A stretch of 64,000 nucleotides of DNA from Chloroflexota bacterium (GTDB lineage Bacteria > Chloroflexota > Anaerolineae > Anaerolineales > Villigracilaceae). The stretch lies in assembly GCA_013388685.1 (NCBI GenBank), contig JACAET010000028.1:62001-126000 (forward strand), given 5' to 3'. The translations under genes and the position numbers were made by a program. Shown here one piece after another: positions 31,811 to 40,923 of the stretch. The notes under the pieces are model-generated. The model saw only the letters and a program-made list of their open reading frames with translations. It was not told where the DNA came from and did no database searches. The number at the start of each line of letters is the position of its first letter. Position 1 is the stretch's first letter.

Positions 31811-33133
31811 CTAAAGCCTCACAACCTTCTCACCGCTATTTTTGACCCTGCCCGTCGCGTTGCGGCTATCGAAGACGAATTTCGCTTCTCGGACAATCGC
31901 CTCGTAATCGTAGACTTTGTGGTTGGTAATGATCACCACCGCATCCGCCTCGCTCACGGCTTTCATCAAATCCGTCACGCTGTCCATGTGCCAGCCGTCG
32001 TGTTCGTGATGGATGTGGGGAATGTACGGATCATGATATTCGACCCGCGCGCCCTTTTTCTGCAGCAACCCGATGACATCCAGCGCGGGCGATTCGCGCA
32101 CGTCGTCAATATCGGGTTTGTACGCCGCGCCCAAGACAAGCACCCTCGAACCTTTCAGGGGCTTGCCGCGGTCGTTCATGGCATCGAGCACGCGGCTGAC
32201 CACGTAACGCGGCATGTTCGTGTTGATCTCGGACGCCAGTTCGATGAAGCGCGCATTGTAATTGAACGACTTCATCTTCCACGAGAGATACAACGGGTCA
32301 ATGGGAATGCAGTGACCGCCCAGACCGGGTCCCGGCGTGAATTTCATGAACCCGAACGGCTTGGTGGCGGCGGCGTCTATCACCTCCCATACATCCACGC
32401 CCAGGCGCTCGCACATGATCGCCAGTTCGTTGACCAGACCGATATTGATCATGCGGAAGGTATTCTCCAGCAGTTTCGACATCTCCGCCGCCTCCGCCGA
32501 GGAAACAGGATGCACAGTCCGAATCGCGCCTTCGTACCAGGCGGTCGCCACCTCACTGCACGATGGCGTAATCCCGCCCATCACCTTGGGAGTGTTGACT
32601 GTGGTCCAGTCCTCACGGCCCGGATCCACGCGCTCGGGAGAGAAGGCGAGAAACCAATCCCTGCCGACGGTCAATCCGCGCTCGATGCCCAATTTGGGCA
32701 GAAGCAGTTCGCGCGTGGTGCCGGGGTAGGTGGTCGATTCGAGAACGACGACCATGCCCTTGTGCATATACTTTCCCAGTTCCTCGGTGGCAGCAATGAT
32801 GTAAGACATATCCGGGTCACCGGTCTGGCGGAGCGGCGTCGGCACACAGATGCTGACCGCGTCCATGTCTTTCAGGATGGAGAAATCGGTTGTGGCAGTG
32901 AGATGACCCGAACGTACGATCGTTGCGACCGCATCGGTCTTCACATCCGGGATGTAGGAGACGCCCTTGGCGAGCGAATTGACCTTCCGTGAGTCAGGGT
33001 CGAAACCCGTCACGCGGAACCCGGCTTCGGCGAAAACAACCGCCAGGGGCAGTCCCACATAGCCAAGTCCCAAAATGCCGACGCGGGCGGTCTTATCCCT
33101 GAGTTTTTTGATGAGCGTTTCTTTGGTAGACAT
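31811..33133 (-). CDS. Nucleotide sugar dehydrogenase, UDP-N-acetylglucosamine 6-dehydrogenase (WbpA) type
   Basis: VGILGLGYVGLPLAVVFAEAGFRVTGFD ... TPGPGLGGHCIPIDPLYLSWK. Confidence 0.93.
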   Translation of the reverse strand: MSTKETLIKKLRDKTARVGILGLGYVGLPLAVVFAEAGFRVTGFDPDSRKVNSLAKGVSYIPDVKTDAVATIVRSGHLTATTDFSILKDMDAVSICVPTPLRQTGDPDMSYIIAATEELGKYMHKGMVVVLESTTYPGTTRELLLPKLGIERGLTVGRDWFLAFSPERVDPGREDWTTVNTPKVMGGITPSCSEVATAWYEGAIRTVHPVSSAEAAEMSKLLENTFRMINIGLVNELAIMCERLGVDVWEVIDAAATKPFGFMKFTPGPGLGGHCIPIDPLYLSWKMKSFNYNARFIELASEINTNMPRYVVSRVLDAMNDRGKPLKGSRVLVLGAAYKPDIDDVRESPALDVIGLLQKKGARVEYHDPYIPHIHHEHDGWHMDSVTDLMKAVSEADAVVIITNHKVYDYEAIVREAKFVFDSRNATGRVKNSGEKVVRL

Positions 33134-33186
33134 AGTTTCCTTAACTTCCCTCTCCTTCAAGGAGAAGGGACGGGGGAGATCTTCCA

Positions 33187-33648
33187 TCAAGTTTTGAAAC
33201 GATCCAGAGTGCTCAACACCATCAGGATCGCGTCTTCATTCGTATCCTTGTAATATCGTTTCCTGCGCCCGACAACCTGATAACCGAATTGGCGGTAAAG
33301 TTCCTGCGCGGGCAGGTTGCCCTCGCGCACCTCCAAAAACGAACCGACCGCGCCCTCCTTCGACATCTGACGCAGCGCACAGGTCAACAGGTTCCGGGCA
33401 ATGCCCTGCCTGCGATAGGCGGGATGTATGGCAAGCGTGGCAATGTGCGCCTCATCCGCCAACAGCCAGGCGACAATCATCCCCACGATCTTTTCCTCCG
33501 CCACCGCCACCCAGCAACGCGAAACGGGATTGTCCGTCAATTCGAACCGAAACGACCTCTCGCTCCACGGCAGGCTGAACGAAAGCGCATCCAGCTCCAC
33601 GACAGCCGGCAGATCCTCCAGCGTCATCCTGCGCACCTCCACGCTCAT
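33187..33648 (-). CDS. rimI: Ribosomal protein S18-alanine N-acetyltransferase
   Basis: GNAT; IATLAIHPAYRRQGIARNLL ... FLEVREGNLPAQELYRQFGYQVVGRRKRYY; adjacent to tsaB/tsaE. Confidence 0.92.
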   Translation of the reverse strand: MSVEVRRMTLEDLPAVVELDALSFSLPWSERSFRFELTDNPVSRCWVAVAEEKIVGMIVAWLLADEAHIATLAIHPAYRRQGIARNLLTCALRQMSKEGAVGSFLEVREGNLPAQELYRQFGYQVVGRRKRYYKDTNEDAILMVLSTLDRFKT

Positions 33649-34310
33649 GCAGATGGCGATGCCTCCGTATGAAGATAGAACGGTGCAAGCGAAGCCTCAT
33701 CGTCCGCCTCTTTCGCCTGCCAGCGCATCCACGCCAGTTCCGCCAGCACGGCAGGTCTCCTGAGGGATTGCCACGGCGGGACCAGGCGAATCCGACGATC
33801 GTTCATCTCCCGGACTTCCTCCGCCAAAAACTCGCCGCATACCTGAGAAGGATTCTGGCGCGCCTCTTCCATCAACGCCTGGAACGTCACGACTCTCGCC
33901 CGACCCTGAGCCTGCCAGCCCTTCCTCGAACCTTTATACACACCGAGAGCAAACCTGCCCCGCCCGGCTTGAATGGCGCAGAATAAAAGACCTCTGGACA
34001 CAGGTTGCGCATGAGCAAGAATATCCAGGGTCGGAATTCCAATCAACGGAATGTGCCGCGAAAATGCCAACCCCTTCGCCAAAGCCAGCCCCACTCTCAA
34101 ACTTGTGAACGAGCCCGGTCCCAACGCAACACCCAGGGCACCGACATCGTCCATCGTCTTGCCGCAGCGCGCAAATAGGTCGAGTATAGCGGGGGCAAGT
34201 TCCACCGTATGCCGGCGACCGCTGAGCCACGCGCATTCCGCAATGACCTGCACCCCGTCGTATAACGCCAGCCCCACCCGCGCGGTGGATGTATCCACAG
34301 CCAGCAGCAT
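33645..34310 (-). CDS. tsaB: tRNA t6A biosynthesis protein TsaB
   Basis: LLAVDTSTARVGLALYDG ... GVALGPGSFTSLRVGLALAKGLA. Confidence 0.93.
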   Translation of the reverse strand: MLLAVDTSTARVGLALYDGVQVIAECAWLSGRRHTVELAPAILDLFARCGKTMDDVGALGVALGPGSFTSLRVGLALAKGLAFSRHIPLIGIPTLDILAHAQPVSRGLLFCAIQAGRGRFALGVYKGSRKGWQAQGRARVVTFQALMEEARQNPSQVCGEFLAEEVREMNDRRIRLVPPWQSLRRPAVLAELAWMRWQAKEADDEASLAPFYLHTEASPSA

Positions 34311-34311
34311 A

Positions 34312-34809
34312 TTAATCTCCTCCAACAATCGAATGGCGGATGAATTCAAGCAAGTCATCGTACCGCTTGCCGGAGGACCTGAATTCCATTTCCCGTTCCT
34401 CGCCTCCCATATGTTCCAGCCGCACCCATAAACGCTCGGACGGCACCAATGGGTCTATGCGTTCGGGCCATTCGATCAGCAGGGCGCCTTCCATCAGCAT
34501 CGAGTCGAGGTCGATTTCCTCAGCCTCCTGCATGGAGTCGAGGCGATAGGCATCCATATGAAAGAGTTTGCCTCCTTCGGCGCGGCGGTATTCATTGACA
34601 ATGACAAAGGTCGGGCTGGAAACCGAGTCCAGCGAACCCCAGCCGCGGGTGATTCCTTGTACAAAGGTGGTCTTTCCCGCGCCGAGATCGCCCTGCAGGC
34701 AGATGACGTCGCCAGCCTGCAATGCGCCGCCCAAACGCGCTCCAATGCGGCGCGTCTGTTCGGGACTGCGGCTGAAAAAATCCATCGAGTGCGAATCCAA
34801 AACCGGCAT
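34312..34809 (-). CDS. tsaE: tRNA t6A biosynthesis ATPase TsaE
   Basis: GDVICLQGDLGAGKTTFVQGI ... SPTFVIVNEY ... FHMDAYRL. Confidence 0.93.
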   Translation of the reverse strand: MPVLDSHSMDFFSRSPEQTRRIGARLGGALQAGDVICLQGDLGAGKTTFVQGITRGWGSLDSVSSPTFVIVNEYRRAEGGKLFHMDAYRLDSMQEAEEIDLDSMLMEGALLIEWPERIDPLVPSERLWVRLEHMGGEEREMEFRSSGKRYDDLLEFIRHSIVGGD

Positions 34810-34905
34810 CGCAGGGATTATATCAGGGGATGACGCGCCCGAACCGCGTTGGACTCACGCCCTGCTTTGAGTTAAGATACCCAAAACCAGACGAGGAGAC
34901 GCATG

Positions 34906-35718
34906 ATGGAAAATTATCTCGATACGTTCATTGACAATCTGATCGGGAGTATTCCCAATCTGCTGACAGCGTTGACCATCTTCATCGTCAGCGCCTATTT
35001 TGCCCGGCTCTTGAGCCGGCTGGTGGCGCGGGTTCTTTCTGCGAGAGACGCTCCCCTGGGGGTTACCCGCCTTCTTGCGGATCTGATACGCGTGACCGTA
35101 ACGACATTCGGCGTCATCACAGCCCTGCAAAGATTCTTCGATGTGACCGCCTTTCTCGCCGGTTTGGGGATTATCGGTTTTACCATCGGTTTTGCCTTGC
35201 AGGATGTGATGAAGAATTTCGCCTCGGGCGTCATCCTGTTGATTCAGCAACCCTTTCATGTGGGTGACTCAATCGGCGTGACGGATTTCGATGGCGTCGT
35301 GCAGGCGATTGATTTGCGCTCCACCGAAATCCGTGCCTCGGACGGACGAATCGTGATACTTCCCAATGCCAGTGTGCTGGCGGGTCCCATCGTCAACTAC
35401 AGCCGCGCGGATCGCAGGCTTGTCGAAGTGCCGGTGCAGGTCGGCCGCGGGACGAATACGGAAACCGCCCGCGTCACAGTGCTGGAGGCGATACGCGGCG
35501 TACCGGGATCAATCGCCGACCCGGCGCCCATGGCGGGGTTTTCCAATTTTCACGACTCTTCACTGGAACTCAACGCCCTGTTCTGGATCGACACCGCCCA
35601 GACAAACCCCGTCGCCGCAAAGGACGCGGCGCTCTCGCGGATCAAGGAGGCGCTCGACGCGCGGGGGATCGAAATCCCATACCCCGTTCGCACGGTGTAT
35701 ATGCATACGCACAATTAA
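34906..35718 (+). CDS. Small-conductance mechanosensitive channel (MscS family)
   Basis: GIIGFTIGFALQDVMKNFASGVILLIQQPFHVGDSIGV ... VEVPVQVG. Confidence 0.92.
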   Translation: MENYLDTFIDNLIGSIPNLLTALTIFIVSAYFARLLSRLVARVLSARDAPLGVTRLLADLIRVTVTTFGVITALQRFFDVTAFLAGLGIIGFTIGFALQDVMKNFASGVILLIQQPFHVGDSIGVTDFDGVVQAIDLRSTEIRASDGRIVILPNASVLAGPIVNYSRADRRLVEVPVQVGRGTNTETARVTVLEAIRGVPGSIADPAPMAGFSNFHDSSLELNALFWIDTAQTNPVAAKDAALSRIKEALDARGIEIPYPVRTVYMHTHN

Positions 35719-35816
35719 ATCTCCCTTTACACAGCCACGCAAGATTCATCGTGCATTTTCAACCTTGCCATGATCAATCTGTTAGAACCTGTCTCAAAAC
35801 TACCCTGTCCCTCTGA

Positions 35817-35901
35817 GGAAGCGGTTGTTGCGACCGACGAGTCTCTTGTTTTTGGCAGTAGCGACCTTTCGCTGCGCTCAGGGTGACATTTTCGAGACGA
35901 C
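35817..35901 (-). repeat. Copy B (inverted) of the ~85-bp dispersed repeat
   Basis: Reverse complement of 8403-8485 with few mismatches. Confidence 0.85.
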
Positions 35902-35980
35902 TTGTAGAATAGTCAGCGTGAACCCGGCGTTCTCTTGCCCCGAGAGAACGCTCGGGAACACCCTCTACCCATCTGCAAAT

Positions 35981-36024
35981 AACGATCTCCGAGGCTTTCG
36001 ATCGCCTCGGAGATCGTTTTCTTT
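35981..36024 (+). terminator. Rho-independent terminator between convergent mscS and lipoprotein genes
   Basis: aacgatctccgaggc/gcctcggagatcgtt 15-bp perfect stem followed by ttttcttt. Confidence 0.9.
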
Positions 36025-36065
36025 CAAGCGAATACAGGCTGGCGCACGTCCTTTGAAAAGGCAGA

Positions 36066-36860
36066 TTACGGTTCGCTGATCTTCACCCAGTCCACATCCA
36101 CAACCACCGGCAGGGTATCGAACGAGGAGACCGAAACGCCAATCAGCCCTTTGGTGTATCCCACCTTGTTTTCGGTGACCGTGCGGGCTTCCGTGCCATT
36201 GATATACAGGGACAGGGTACGATCATTACAGATGATCGAGTATTCGTTGGTTGCCTTGCCCGATTTGATCTTGGTTGAACCGCCGCTGTAGATTTCGCGG
36301 TAGCCTACCTCGCCGTTTGAATCGACAATTGCCGCAAAAATCCAATATAAACCGTTGTTGGCAATATTGAACTCGTACCAGCCGTCCTCGGTGTAACGGC
36401 AGATCAGGCTTACATTGTTGTTATTGACCCCGCGATTATTCACACGCATATCCAAACGAACGTTTTCGTATTCATACGGCTCGTAGGTTACGTAGACCCA
36501 CAAATTGTTGTCGTTGAGATCGAAGGTCAACAGACTGTTCTCGGTGTACAGATCCATCTTTGGATTGTCTTCGTCGGTAATGGTGCTCGAACTGCCGTTT
36601 ACCACGAAGTACGTCCAGTTATCGTTGACCACGAATTCCTCGGTAAAATACTGCTCGGCAACGGGCGCCTCCGTGGGAGGAATTTCGGTGGGCAGGGCGG
36701 TGTTGGTTGGCTGTTGCTGCGGCTGGCTGGGCTGTTGCGGCTGGCTGGGCTGTTGCGGCTGGCTGGGTTGTGACGGCGTATCGTTCGAAAACGCGTTGCA
36801 CGCCAACCCGACCAGGAGCATAAGCGCTGCAAAAAGAAACAATGGACGAAAATTTTTCAT
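36066..36860 (-). CDS. Putative lipoprotein with (SQPQQP)n linker and LamG/DUF1080-like C-terminal domain
   Basis: Lipobox LLVGLAC; PSQPSQPQQPSQPQQPSQPQQQPTNT. Confidence 0.8.
   Translation of the reverse strand: MKNFRPLFLFAALMLLVGLACNAFSNDTPSQPSQPQQPSQPQQPSQPQQQPTNTALPTEIPPTEAPVAEQYFTEEFVVNDNWTYFVVNGSSSTITDEDNPKMDLYTENSLLTFDLNDNNLWVYVTYEPYEYENVRLDMRVNNRGVNNNNVSLICRYTEDGWYEFNIANNGLYWIFAAIVDSNGEVGYREIYSGGSTKIKSGKATNEYSIICNDRTLSLYINGTEARTVTENKVGYTKGLIGVSVSSFDTLPVVVDVDWVKISEP
36718..36770. repeat. 18-bp tandem repeat (about 3 copies) encoding SQPQQP units
   Basis: gctggctgggctgttgcg repeated. Confidence 0.85.
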
Positions 36861-36986
36861 GACAATCTCCTTTTTTAAATGCTGAACTTACGCAACGATC
36901 TTCCGCTGAGGTCATGAGCGCCGCAGTGACGACCCGTAATAAAGCGGTGTTGGATGGGGATGCGTAAGCCTTGGATTTATCTGCCA

Positions 36987-37015
36987 AGTATAAAACATGA
37001 GCGATTCAAGCACAA
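36987..37015 (-). promoter_or_regulatory. Sigma70-type promoter for the lipoprotein gene
   Basis: Minus strand TTGTGC-N17-TATACT. Confidence 0.6.
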
Positions 37016-37102
37016 TATCTGGAAGGGAGTTTGATTCGCGTTCACCAAGGGGTGAAATCTAGCCGAAACATATGTGTTTTATTAGACGAATGCGGAAAAG
37101 CG

Positions 37103-37131
37103 TTGACCCTCGTTCCCGGGTACTGTACAAT
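37103..37131 (+). promoter_or_regulatory. Sigma70-type promoter upstream of riboswitch/micro-ORF/glgC
   Basis: TTGACC-N17-TACAAT. Confidence 0.65.
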
Positions 37132-37360
37132 CTAAATTATCGGTATTGCCATTCTGCATCGAATTACGCGTATTGTAGGATTAATGCTTGAAAATTCGCT
37201 GTTGAAGTCGTCGCTTGAACCTCATTCGACGCGCAGGGGACGTTCTCCAACGTCCCCGTCGGCGCAAGAGAACACCGACTGTGCCCATGGAGTTCTAAAA
37301 CCATACGAGTGAACGCTTAAAAAGACATTTTGCCTGTTTCGGATCAAGTCGAATCATCGA

Positions 37361-37490
37361 GGTGTCAGGGAGTAGCGCCTGTCCGGAACGTGACGGGACA
37401 GGCAACCGTCAAGCCGGAGCGGAAGGTCCGACCCATGCTCCCGGTTGTCTGTGCGTAGATGCTCCTACGTTTGCGAGACTGCCCATGCGG
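37361..37490 (+). ncRNA. yybP-ykoY family (manganese) riboswitch candidate
   Basis: GGGAGTAGC, 8-bp P2 gcctgtcc/ggacaggc, aACCGTCA, CCGGagc...gctcCCGGTTGTC, stem gcgtag/ctacgt, then GCGAGACtGCC: order and spacing of the yybP-ykoY consensus recalled from L. lactis/B. subtilis. Confidence 0.82.
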
Positions 37491-37528
37491 CGGTTTCGCG
37501 TTCTTGGTTTTGGCGCAAGGAGAAAGAG

Positions 37529-37636
37529 ATGAAACTTCATATATTTTTCATATTGATTGACATTATGATCCTGCTGGTTTACCCGTTCATTTTCGTTGCA
37601 TCGAAACTTCGCAAGTTCTTCCATTTTAAGAGATAA
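37529..37636 (+). CDS. 35-aa single-TM micro-protein MKLHIFFILIDIMILLVYPFIFVASKLRKFFHFKR
   Basis: SD aaggagaaagag just upstream of ATG; hydrophobic helix with basic C-terminus; directly follows riboswitch. Confidence 0.6.
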   Translation: MKLHIFFILIDIMILLVYPFIFVASKLRKFFHFKR

Positions 37637-37678
37637 TAGCCTCATTCATCGCACATTCGCAATGCAGAGGAGGCTCTT

Positions 37679-38938
37679 ATGAAGTCAATGAACGATGTCC
37701 TGGGGGTTATCATGGGAGGAGGCAAAGGGACGCGCTTGCACCCGCTGACCCAGATGAGGTCTAAGCCTGCCGTCCCGATTGCGGGCAAATATCGTCTCAT
37801 TGACATTCCCATCAGCAACTGCATCAACTCGGGGATCTATCGCGTGGCGGTTCTGACTCAATTCAATTCTGTGTCGCTTCACCGACACATTTCCCAAACC
37901 TATAACTTCGATGTGTTTCACACCGGCTGGGTGCAGATTTGGGCGGCGGAACAGACCCCTCAGAGTGCGGACTGGTATCAGGGCACGGCGGATGCCGTCC
38001 GCAAGCAGTTGTTCGAGATCCAGGCAACGGGGGCGGAGTATGTGCTGATTTTGGCAGGCGACCATCTCTACCGCATGGACTACCACGAGATGGCAGAATT
38101 CCACTGGGAGAAAAATGCCGATATCACCGTGGCAGTTCAACCCGTCGCGCGAGGCGAAGCGTCCCGTTTCGGGTTGCTCAAGGTCGAAGCGGACGGACAC
38201 ATCACCTCGTTTGTCGAAAAGCCCAAGGACCCAGAAGTCCAGAAAAGATATGTCAGCCGCGACGATCCGGAGCGGCCGTTCCTCGGCTCGATGGGTATTT
38301 ATATCTTCAAGACAAAGGTGCTGGCGGAATTGCTGACGTATCATCTGCGGCACGATGATTTTGGCGGCGATATCATCCCCGAATCCATTCAATCGCACGA
38401 GGTGTATGGGTTTAATTTCGACGGATACTGGGAGGACATTGGAACCATCCGCTCGTTCTATGAGACCAATCTGAAGCTGACCAGTTCGGAGCCGCCGTTC
38501 AATTTTTACGATGTGAAGGCGCCGATTTATACCCATGCGCGCTTCCTGCCCGGCTCGACTGTGGAGGACAGCGCTCTGCAAAACGTTCTGCTGGCAGAGG
38601 GATGCCGCATCCGCAGAGCGGAGATCACGCACTCGGTCATCGGACTGCGCAGTCAGATCGCGGAAGGGACGGTCGTCAAGGACAGCATTGTCATGGGCGC
38701 CGACTATTACGATGCCGGGAAGCCGGGCGGGAATCTCCCGATCGGCATCGGCAGGAATTGCCGCATCGAGTCGGCGATCCTCGACAAGAACGTGCGCATC
38801 GGCGACGGCGTGCAAATTCTGCCGTTCCCGCGCGGACACAAGGATGTGGACGGCGGTCTCTATTATGTTCGCGATGGGATCGTGGTGATCGCCAAGGACA
38901 CCGAGATCCCCACCGGAACACGCATCGCGCCGGAATGA
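37679..38938 (+). CDS. glgC: Glucose-1-phosphate adenylyltransferase
   Basis: VLGVIMGGGKGTRLHPLTQMRSKPAVPIAGKYRLIDIPISNCINSG. Confidence 0.95.
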   Translation: MKSMNDVLGVIMGGGKGTRLHPLTQMRSKPAVPIAGKYRLIDIPISNCINSGIYRVAVLTQFNSVSLHRHISQTYNFDVFHTGWVQIWAAEQTPQSADWYQGTADAVRKQLFEIQATGAEYVLILAGDHLYRMDYHEMAEFHWEKNADITVAVQPVARGEASRFGLLKVEADGHITSFVEKPKDPEVQKRYVSRDDPERPFLGSMGIYIFKTKVLAELLTYHLRHDDFGGDIIPESIQSHEVYGFNFDGYWEDIGTIRSFYETNLKLTSSEPPFNFYDVKAPIYTHARFLPGSTVEDSALQNVLLAEGCRIRRAEITHSVIGLRSQIAEGTVVKDSIVMGADYYDAGKPGGNLPIGIGRNCRIESAILDKNVRIGDGVQILPFPRGHKDVDGGLYYVRDGIVVIAKDTEIPTGTRIAPE

Positions 38939-39054
38939 GCAACCACGATCATCCGCGCAGATTCAACGCGTAGCACCCCCCCGACGCCGTTCATCCGCCC
39001 GTTTCTCCTCCCGCATATTCGCCTTCCCCCTCATGAGTAGGGTAAAATCAACAC

Positions 39055-40884
39055 ATGGCAGACGATGTTCTCTTTCGTGAAGCGGTGGATACCCTGCGCG
39101 ACGGCAACAAAGCCCGCGCCCGCGAACTGCTGACCGATCTCATCAAGAACAACCAGAACAACGCGGAATACTGGATCTGGCTGAGCGCAACCATGGAAAC
39201 GCCCAAGGAGCGCATCTACTGCCTCCAAACGGCGCTCAAACTGGACCCCGAAAATGCCGCCGCCAAACGGGGCTTGATCCTTCACGGCGCCCTCCCCGCC
39301 GACGAAACCATCCAGCCTTTCCAAATGAACCGCCCGCGCAGCTGGGAGGAGAAACTACTGCTCGCACACGAAAAACCGAAACCCAAGGGATGGGCGGCTG
39401 TCAGGGCAAGCCCGGTCTTCAGGCTGGGTATCGTCCTCCTGATCGTTGCCGCAATTGCAAGCGGCATCGGGTTCGGCTATGTCATCCCCGCCATGAATGA
39501 ACGCAACCTAAGCCGCCCGAGCCGTACGCCCGGTCCGTCCCCCACCTACACCCTGACTGTAACGGTCATCGGCGGCAAGCCGCAAGGGCAGGTCGTCAAC
39601 ACGCCCGGCGGAATTGCCGAATCGCTGGGCGTGCAATATACAGCCACACCGCTATACGTGCCTCTCGAACGCTCGCCGCAGACATCGGATTACCTGATCC
39701 AATTCAATACGGCATATGGCAAAGGCGATTGGGATGGCGCCATCTCCGCCCTCCTGAACGTCATCCAACTCGAGCCGAATGCAACCTATGCCTACTATTA
39801 CCTGGGCGAAGCCAGCCGCTTCAAAGGCGATATTGGCGGCGCACTGCAATACTACAGCGCCGCCATTGACCGGAATGAGAACTTTGGTCCCGCCTATGTG
39901 GGATTGGCGCGCGCACGCCTGCTCGCCGACCCGAACGCCAATGTTCTGCCGATCCTCGACGATGCCGTGCGCCTCGACCCCAATTTCGGCGAAGCCTTCA
40001 TCGAACGCGCACGCGTCAAGATCCGCGACGGCAATGTGCAGGGAGCGGTGCTAGACCTTGGCGAAGCCAACAAACTCCTGCCGGGATCACCGCTGGTGTA
40101 TTACTATCTTGCCCTGGCGCGCCTGCAGGAAGGGGAATACGACCTTGCCTTGGCTGCGGCAAAAACCGCAAACGAATTGGACCTCACCAACCTGCCCACC
40201 TACCTGTTGATGGGCCAGATCTACGCGGCGATGGGAGATGACGAAGAAGCCGTCAAATATTTCGGCCTTTACCTGCAATATGCCCCGGATGATCTGACGG
40301 CATACCTTACACTCGGAAAAATACAATTCGAAAGAGGCAACTACGAGGAAACCGTTCGGTTGATGGACCAGGTGATTTCACAGGATCGGAACCGCCGCGA
40401 AGCGTATCTTTACCGTTTCCTCTCGCACGTGGAATTGAATCGGGGCGAATCCGCCGATGTGGATATTGACCGGATCATCTCGTTCTACCCCGACCTATTC
40501 GAAGCCAATCTGGCGATCCTGCGACTGCACCTGCTCCGCGAACGCTACGGGAGTGCCCTCCTGGCGCTGAACAAAACCCTGCCGCTTGCCGAAACGGATG
40601 AACAAAAGGCGTTAACTTATTATTGGGGCGCGATCACCTACGAACGGCGCGAAGAACCGCGCAAAGCCGCCGAATACTGGGCGCTTCTGCTCGACCTGCC
40701 CGCCCAAGCAATGACCTCCGCCATGCGTGAGGAGGCGCAAACAAAACTCGCATCCCTGATCACCCCAACCCGCACGCCCACCCCAACCCGTACCCCCGCC
40801 TCAAACCGCACCCCCACCGCCACCCCCACGCAGACACCCACCTCTACCCAAACCCCCGCCGCTACGTCAACACCCAAGCCTTAA
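39055..40884 (+). CDS. Membrane-anchored TPR protein with Thr/Pro-rich C-terminal tail
   Basis: One TM (RLGIVLLIVAAIASGIGFGYVI), repeated TPR-like helices, tail TPTRTPTPTRTPASNRTPT. Confidence 0.85.
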   Translation: MADDVLFREAVDTLRDGNKARARELLTDLIKNNQNNAEYWIWLSATMETPKERIYCLQTALKLDPENAAAKRGLILHGALPADETIQPFQMNRPRSWEEKLLLAHEKPKPKGWAAVRASPVFRLGIVLLIVAAIASGIGFGYVIPAMNERNLSRPSRTPGPSPTYTLTVTVIGGKPQGQVVNTPGGIAESLGVQYTATPLYVPLERSPQTSDYLIQFNTAYGKGDWDGAISALLNVIQLEPNATYAYYYLGEASRFKGDIGGALQYYSAAIDRNENFGPAYVGLARARLLADPNANVLPILDDAVRLDPNFGEAFIERARVKIRDGNVQGAVLDLGEANKLLPGSPLVYYYLALARLQEGEYDLALAAAKTANELDLTNLPTYLLMGQIYAAMGDDEEAVKYFGLYLQYAPDDLTAYLTLGKIQFERGNYEETVRLMDQVISQDRNRREAYLYRFLSHVELNRGESADVDIDRIISFYPDLFEANLAILRLHLLRERYGSALLALNKTLPLAETDEQKALTYYWGAITYERREEPRKAAEYWALLLDLPAQAMTSAMREEAQTKLASLITPTRTPTPTRTPASNRTPTATPTQTPTSTQTPAATSTPKP

Positions 40885-40887
40885 GCG

Positions 40888-40921
40888 ACCTGCGGCTGAG
40901 AGTTCAGCCGCAGGTTTCTTT
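40888..40921 (+). terminator. Rho-independent terminator
   Basis: acctgcggctga/tcagccgcaggt 12-bp stem then ttctttat. Confidence 0.8.
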
Positions 40922-40923
40922 AT

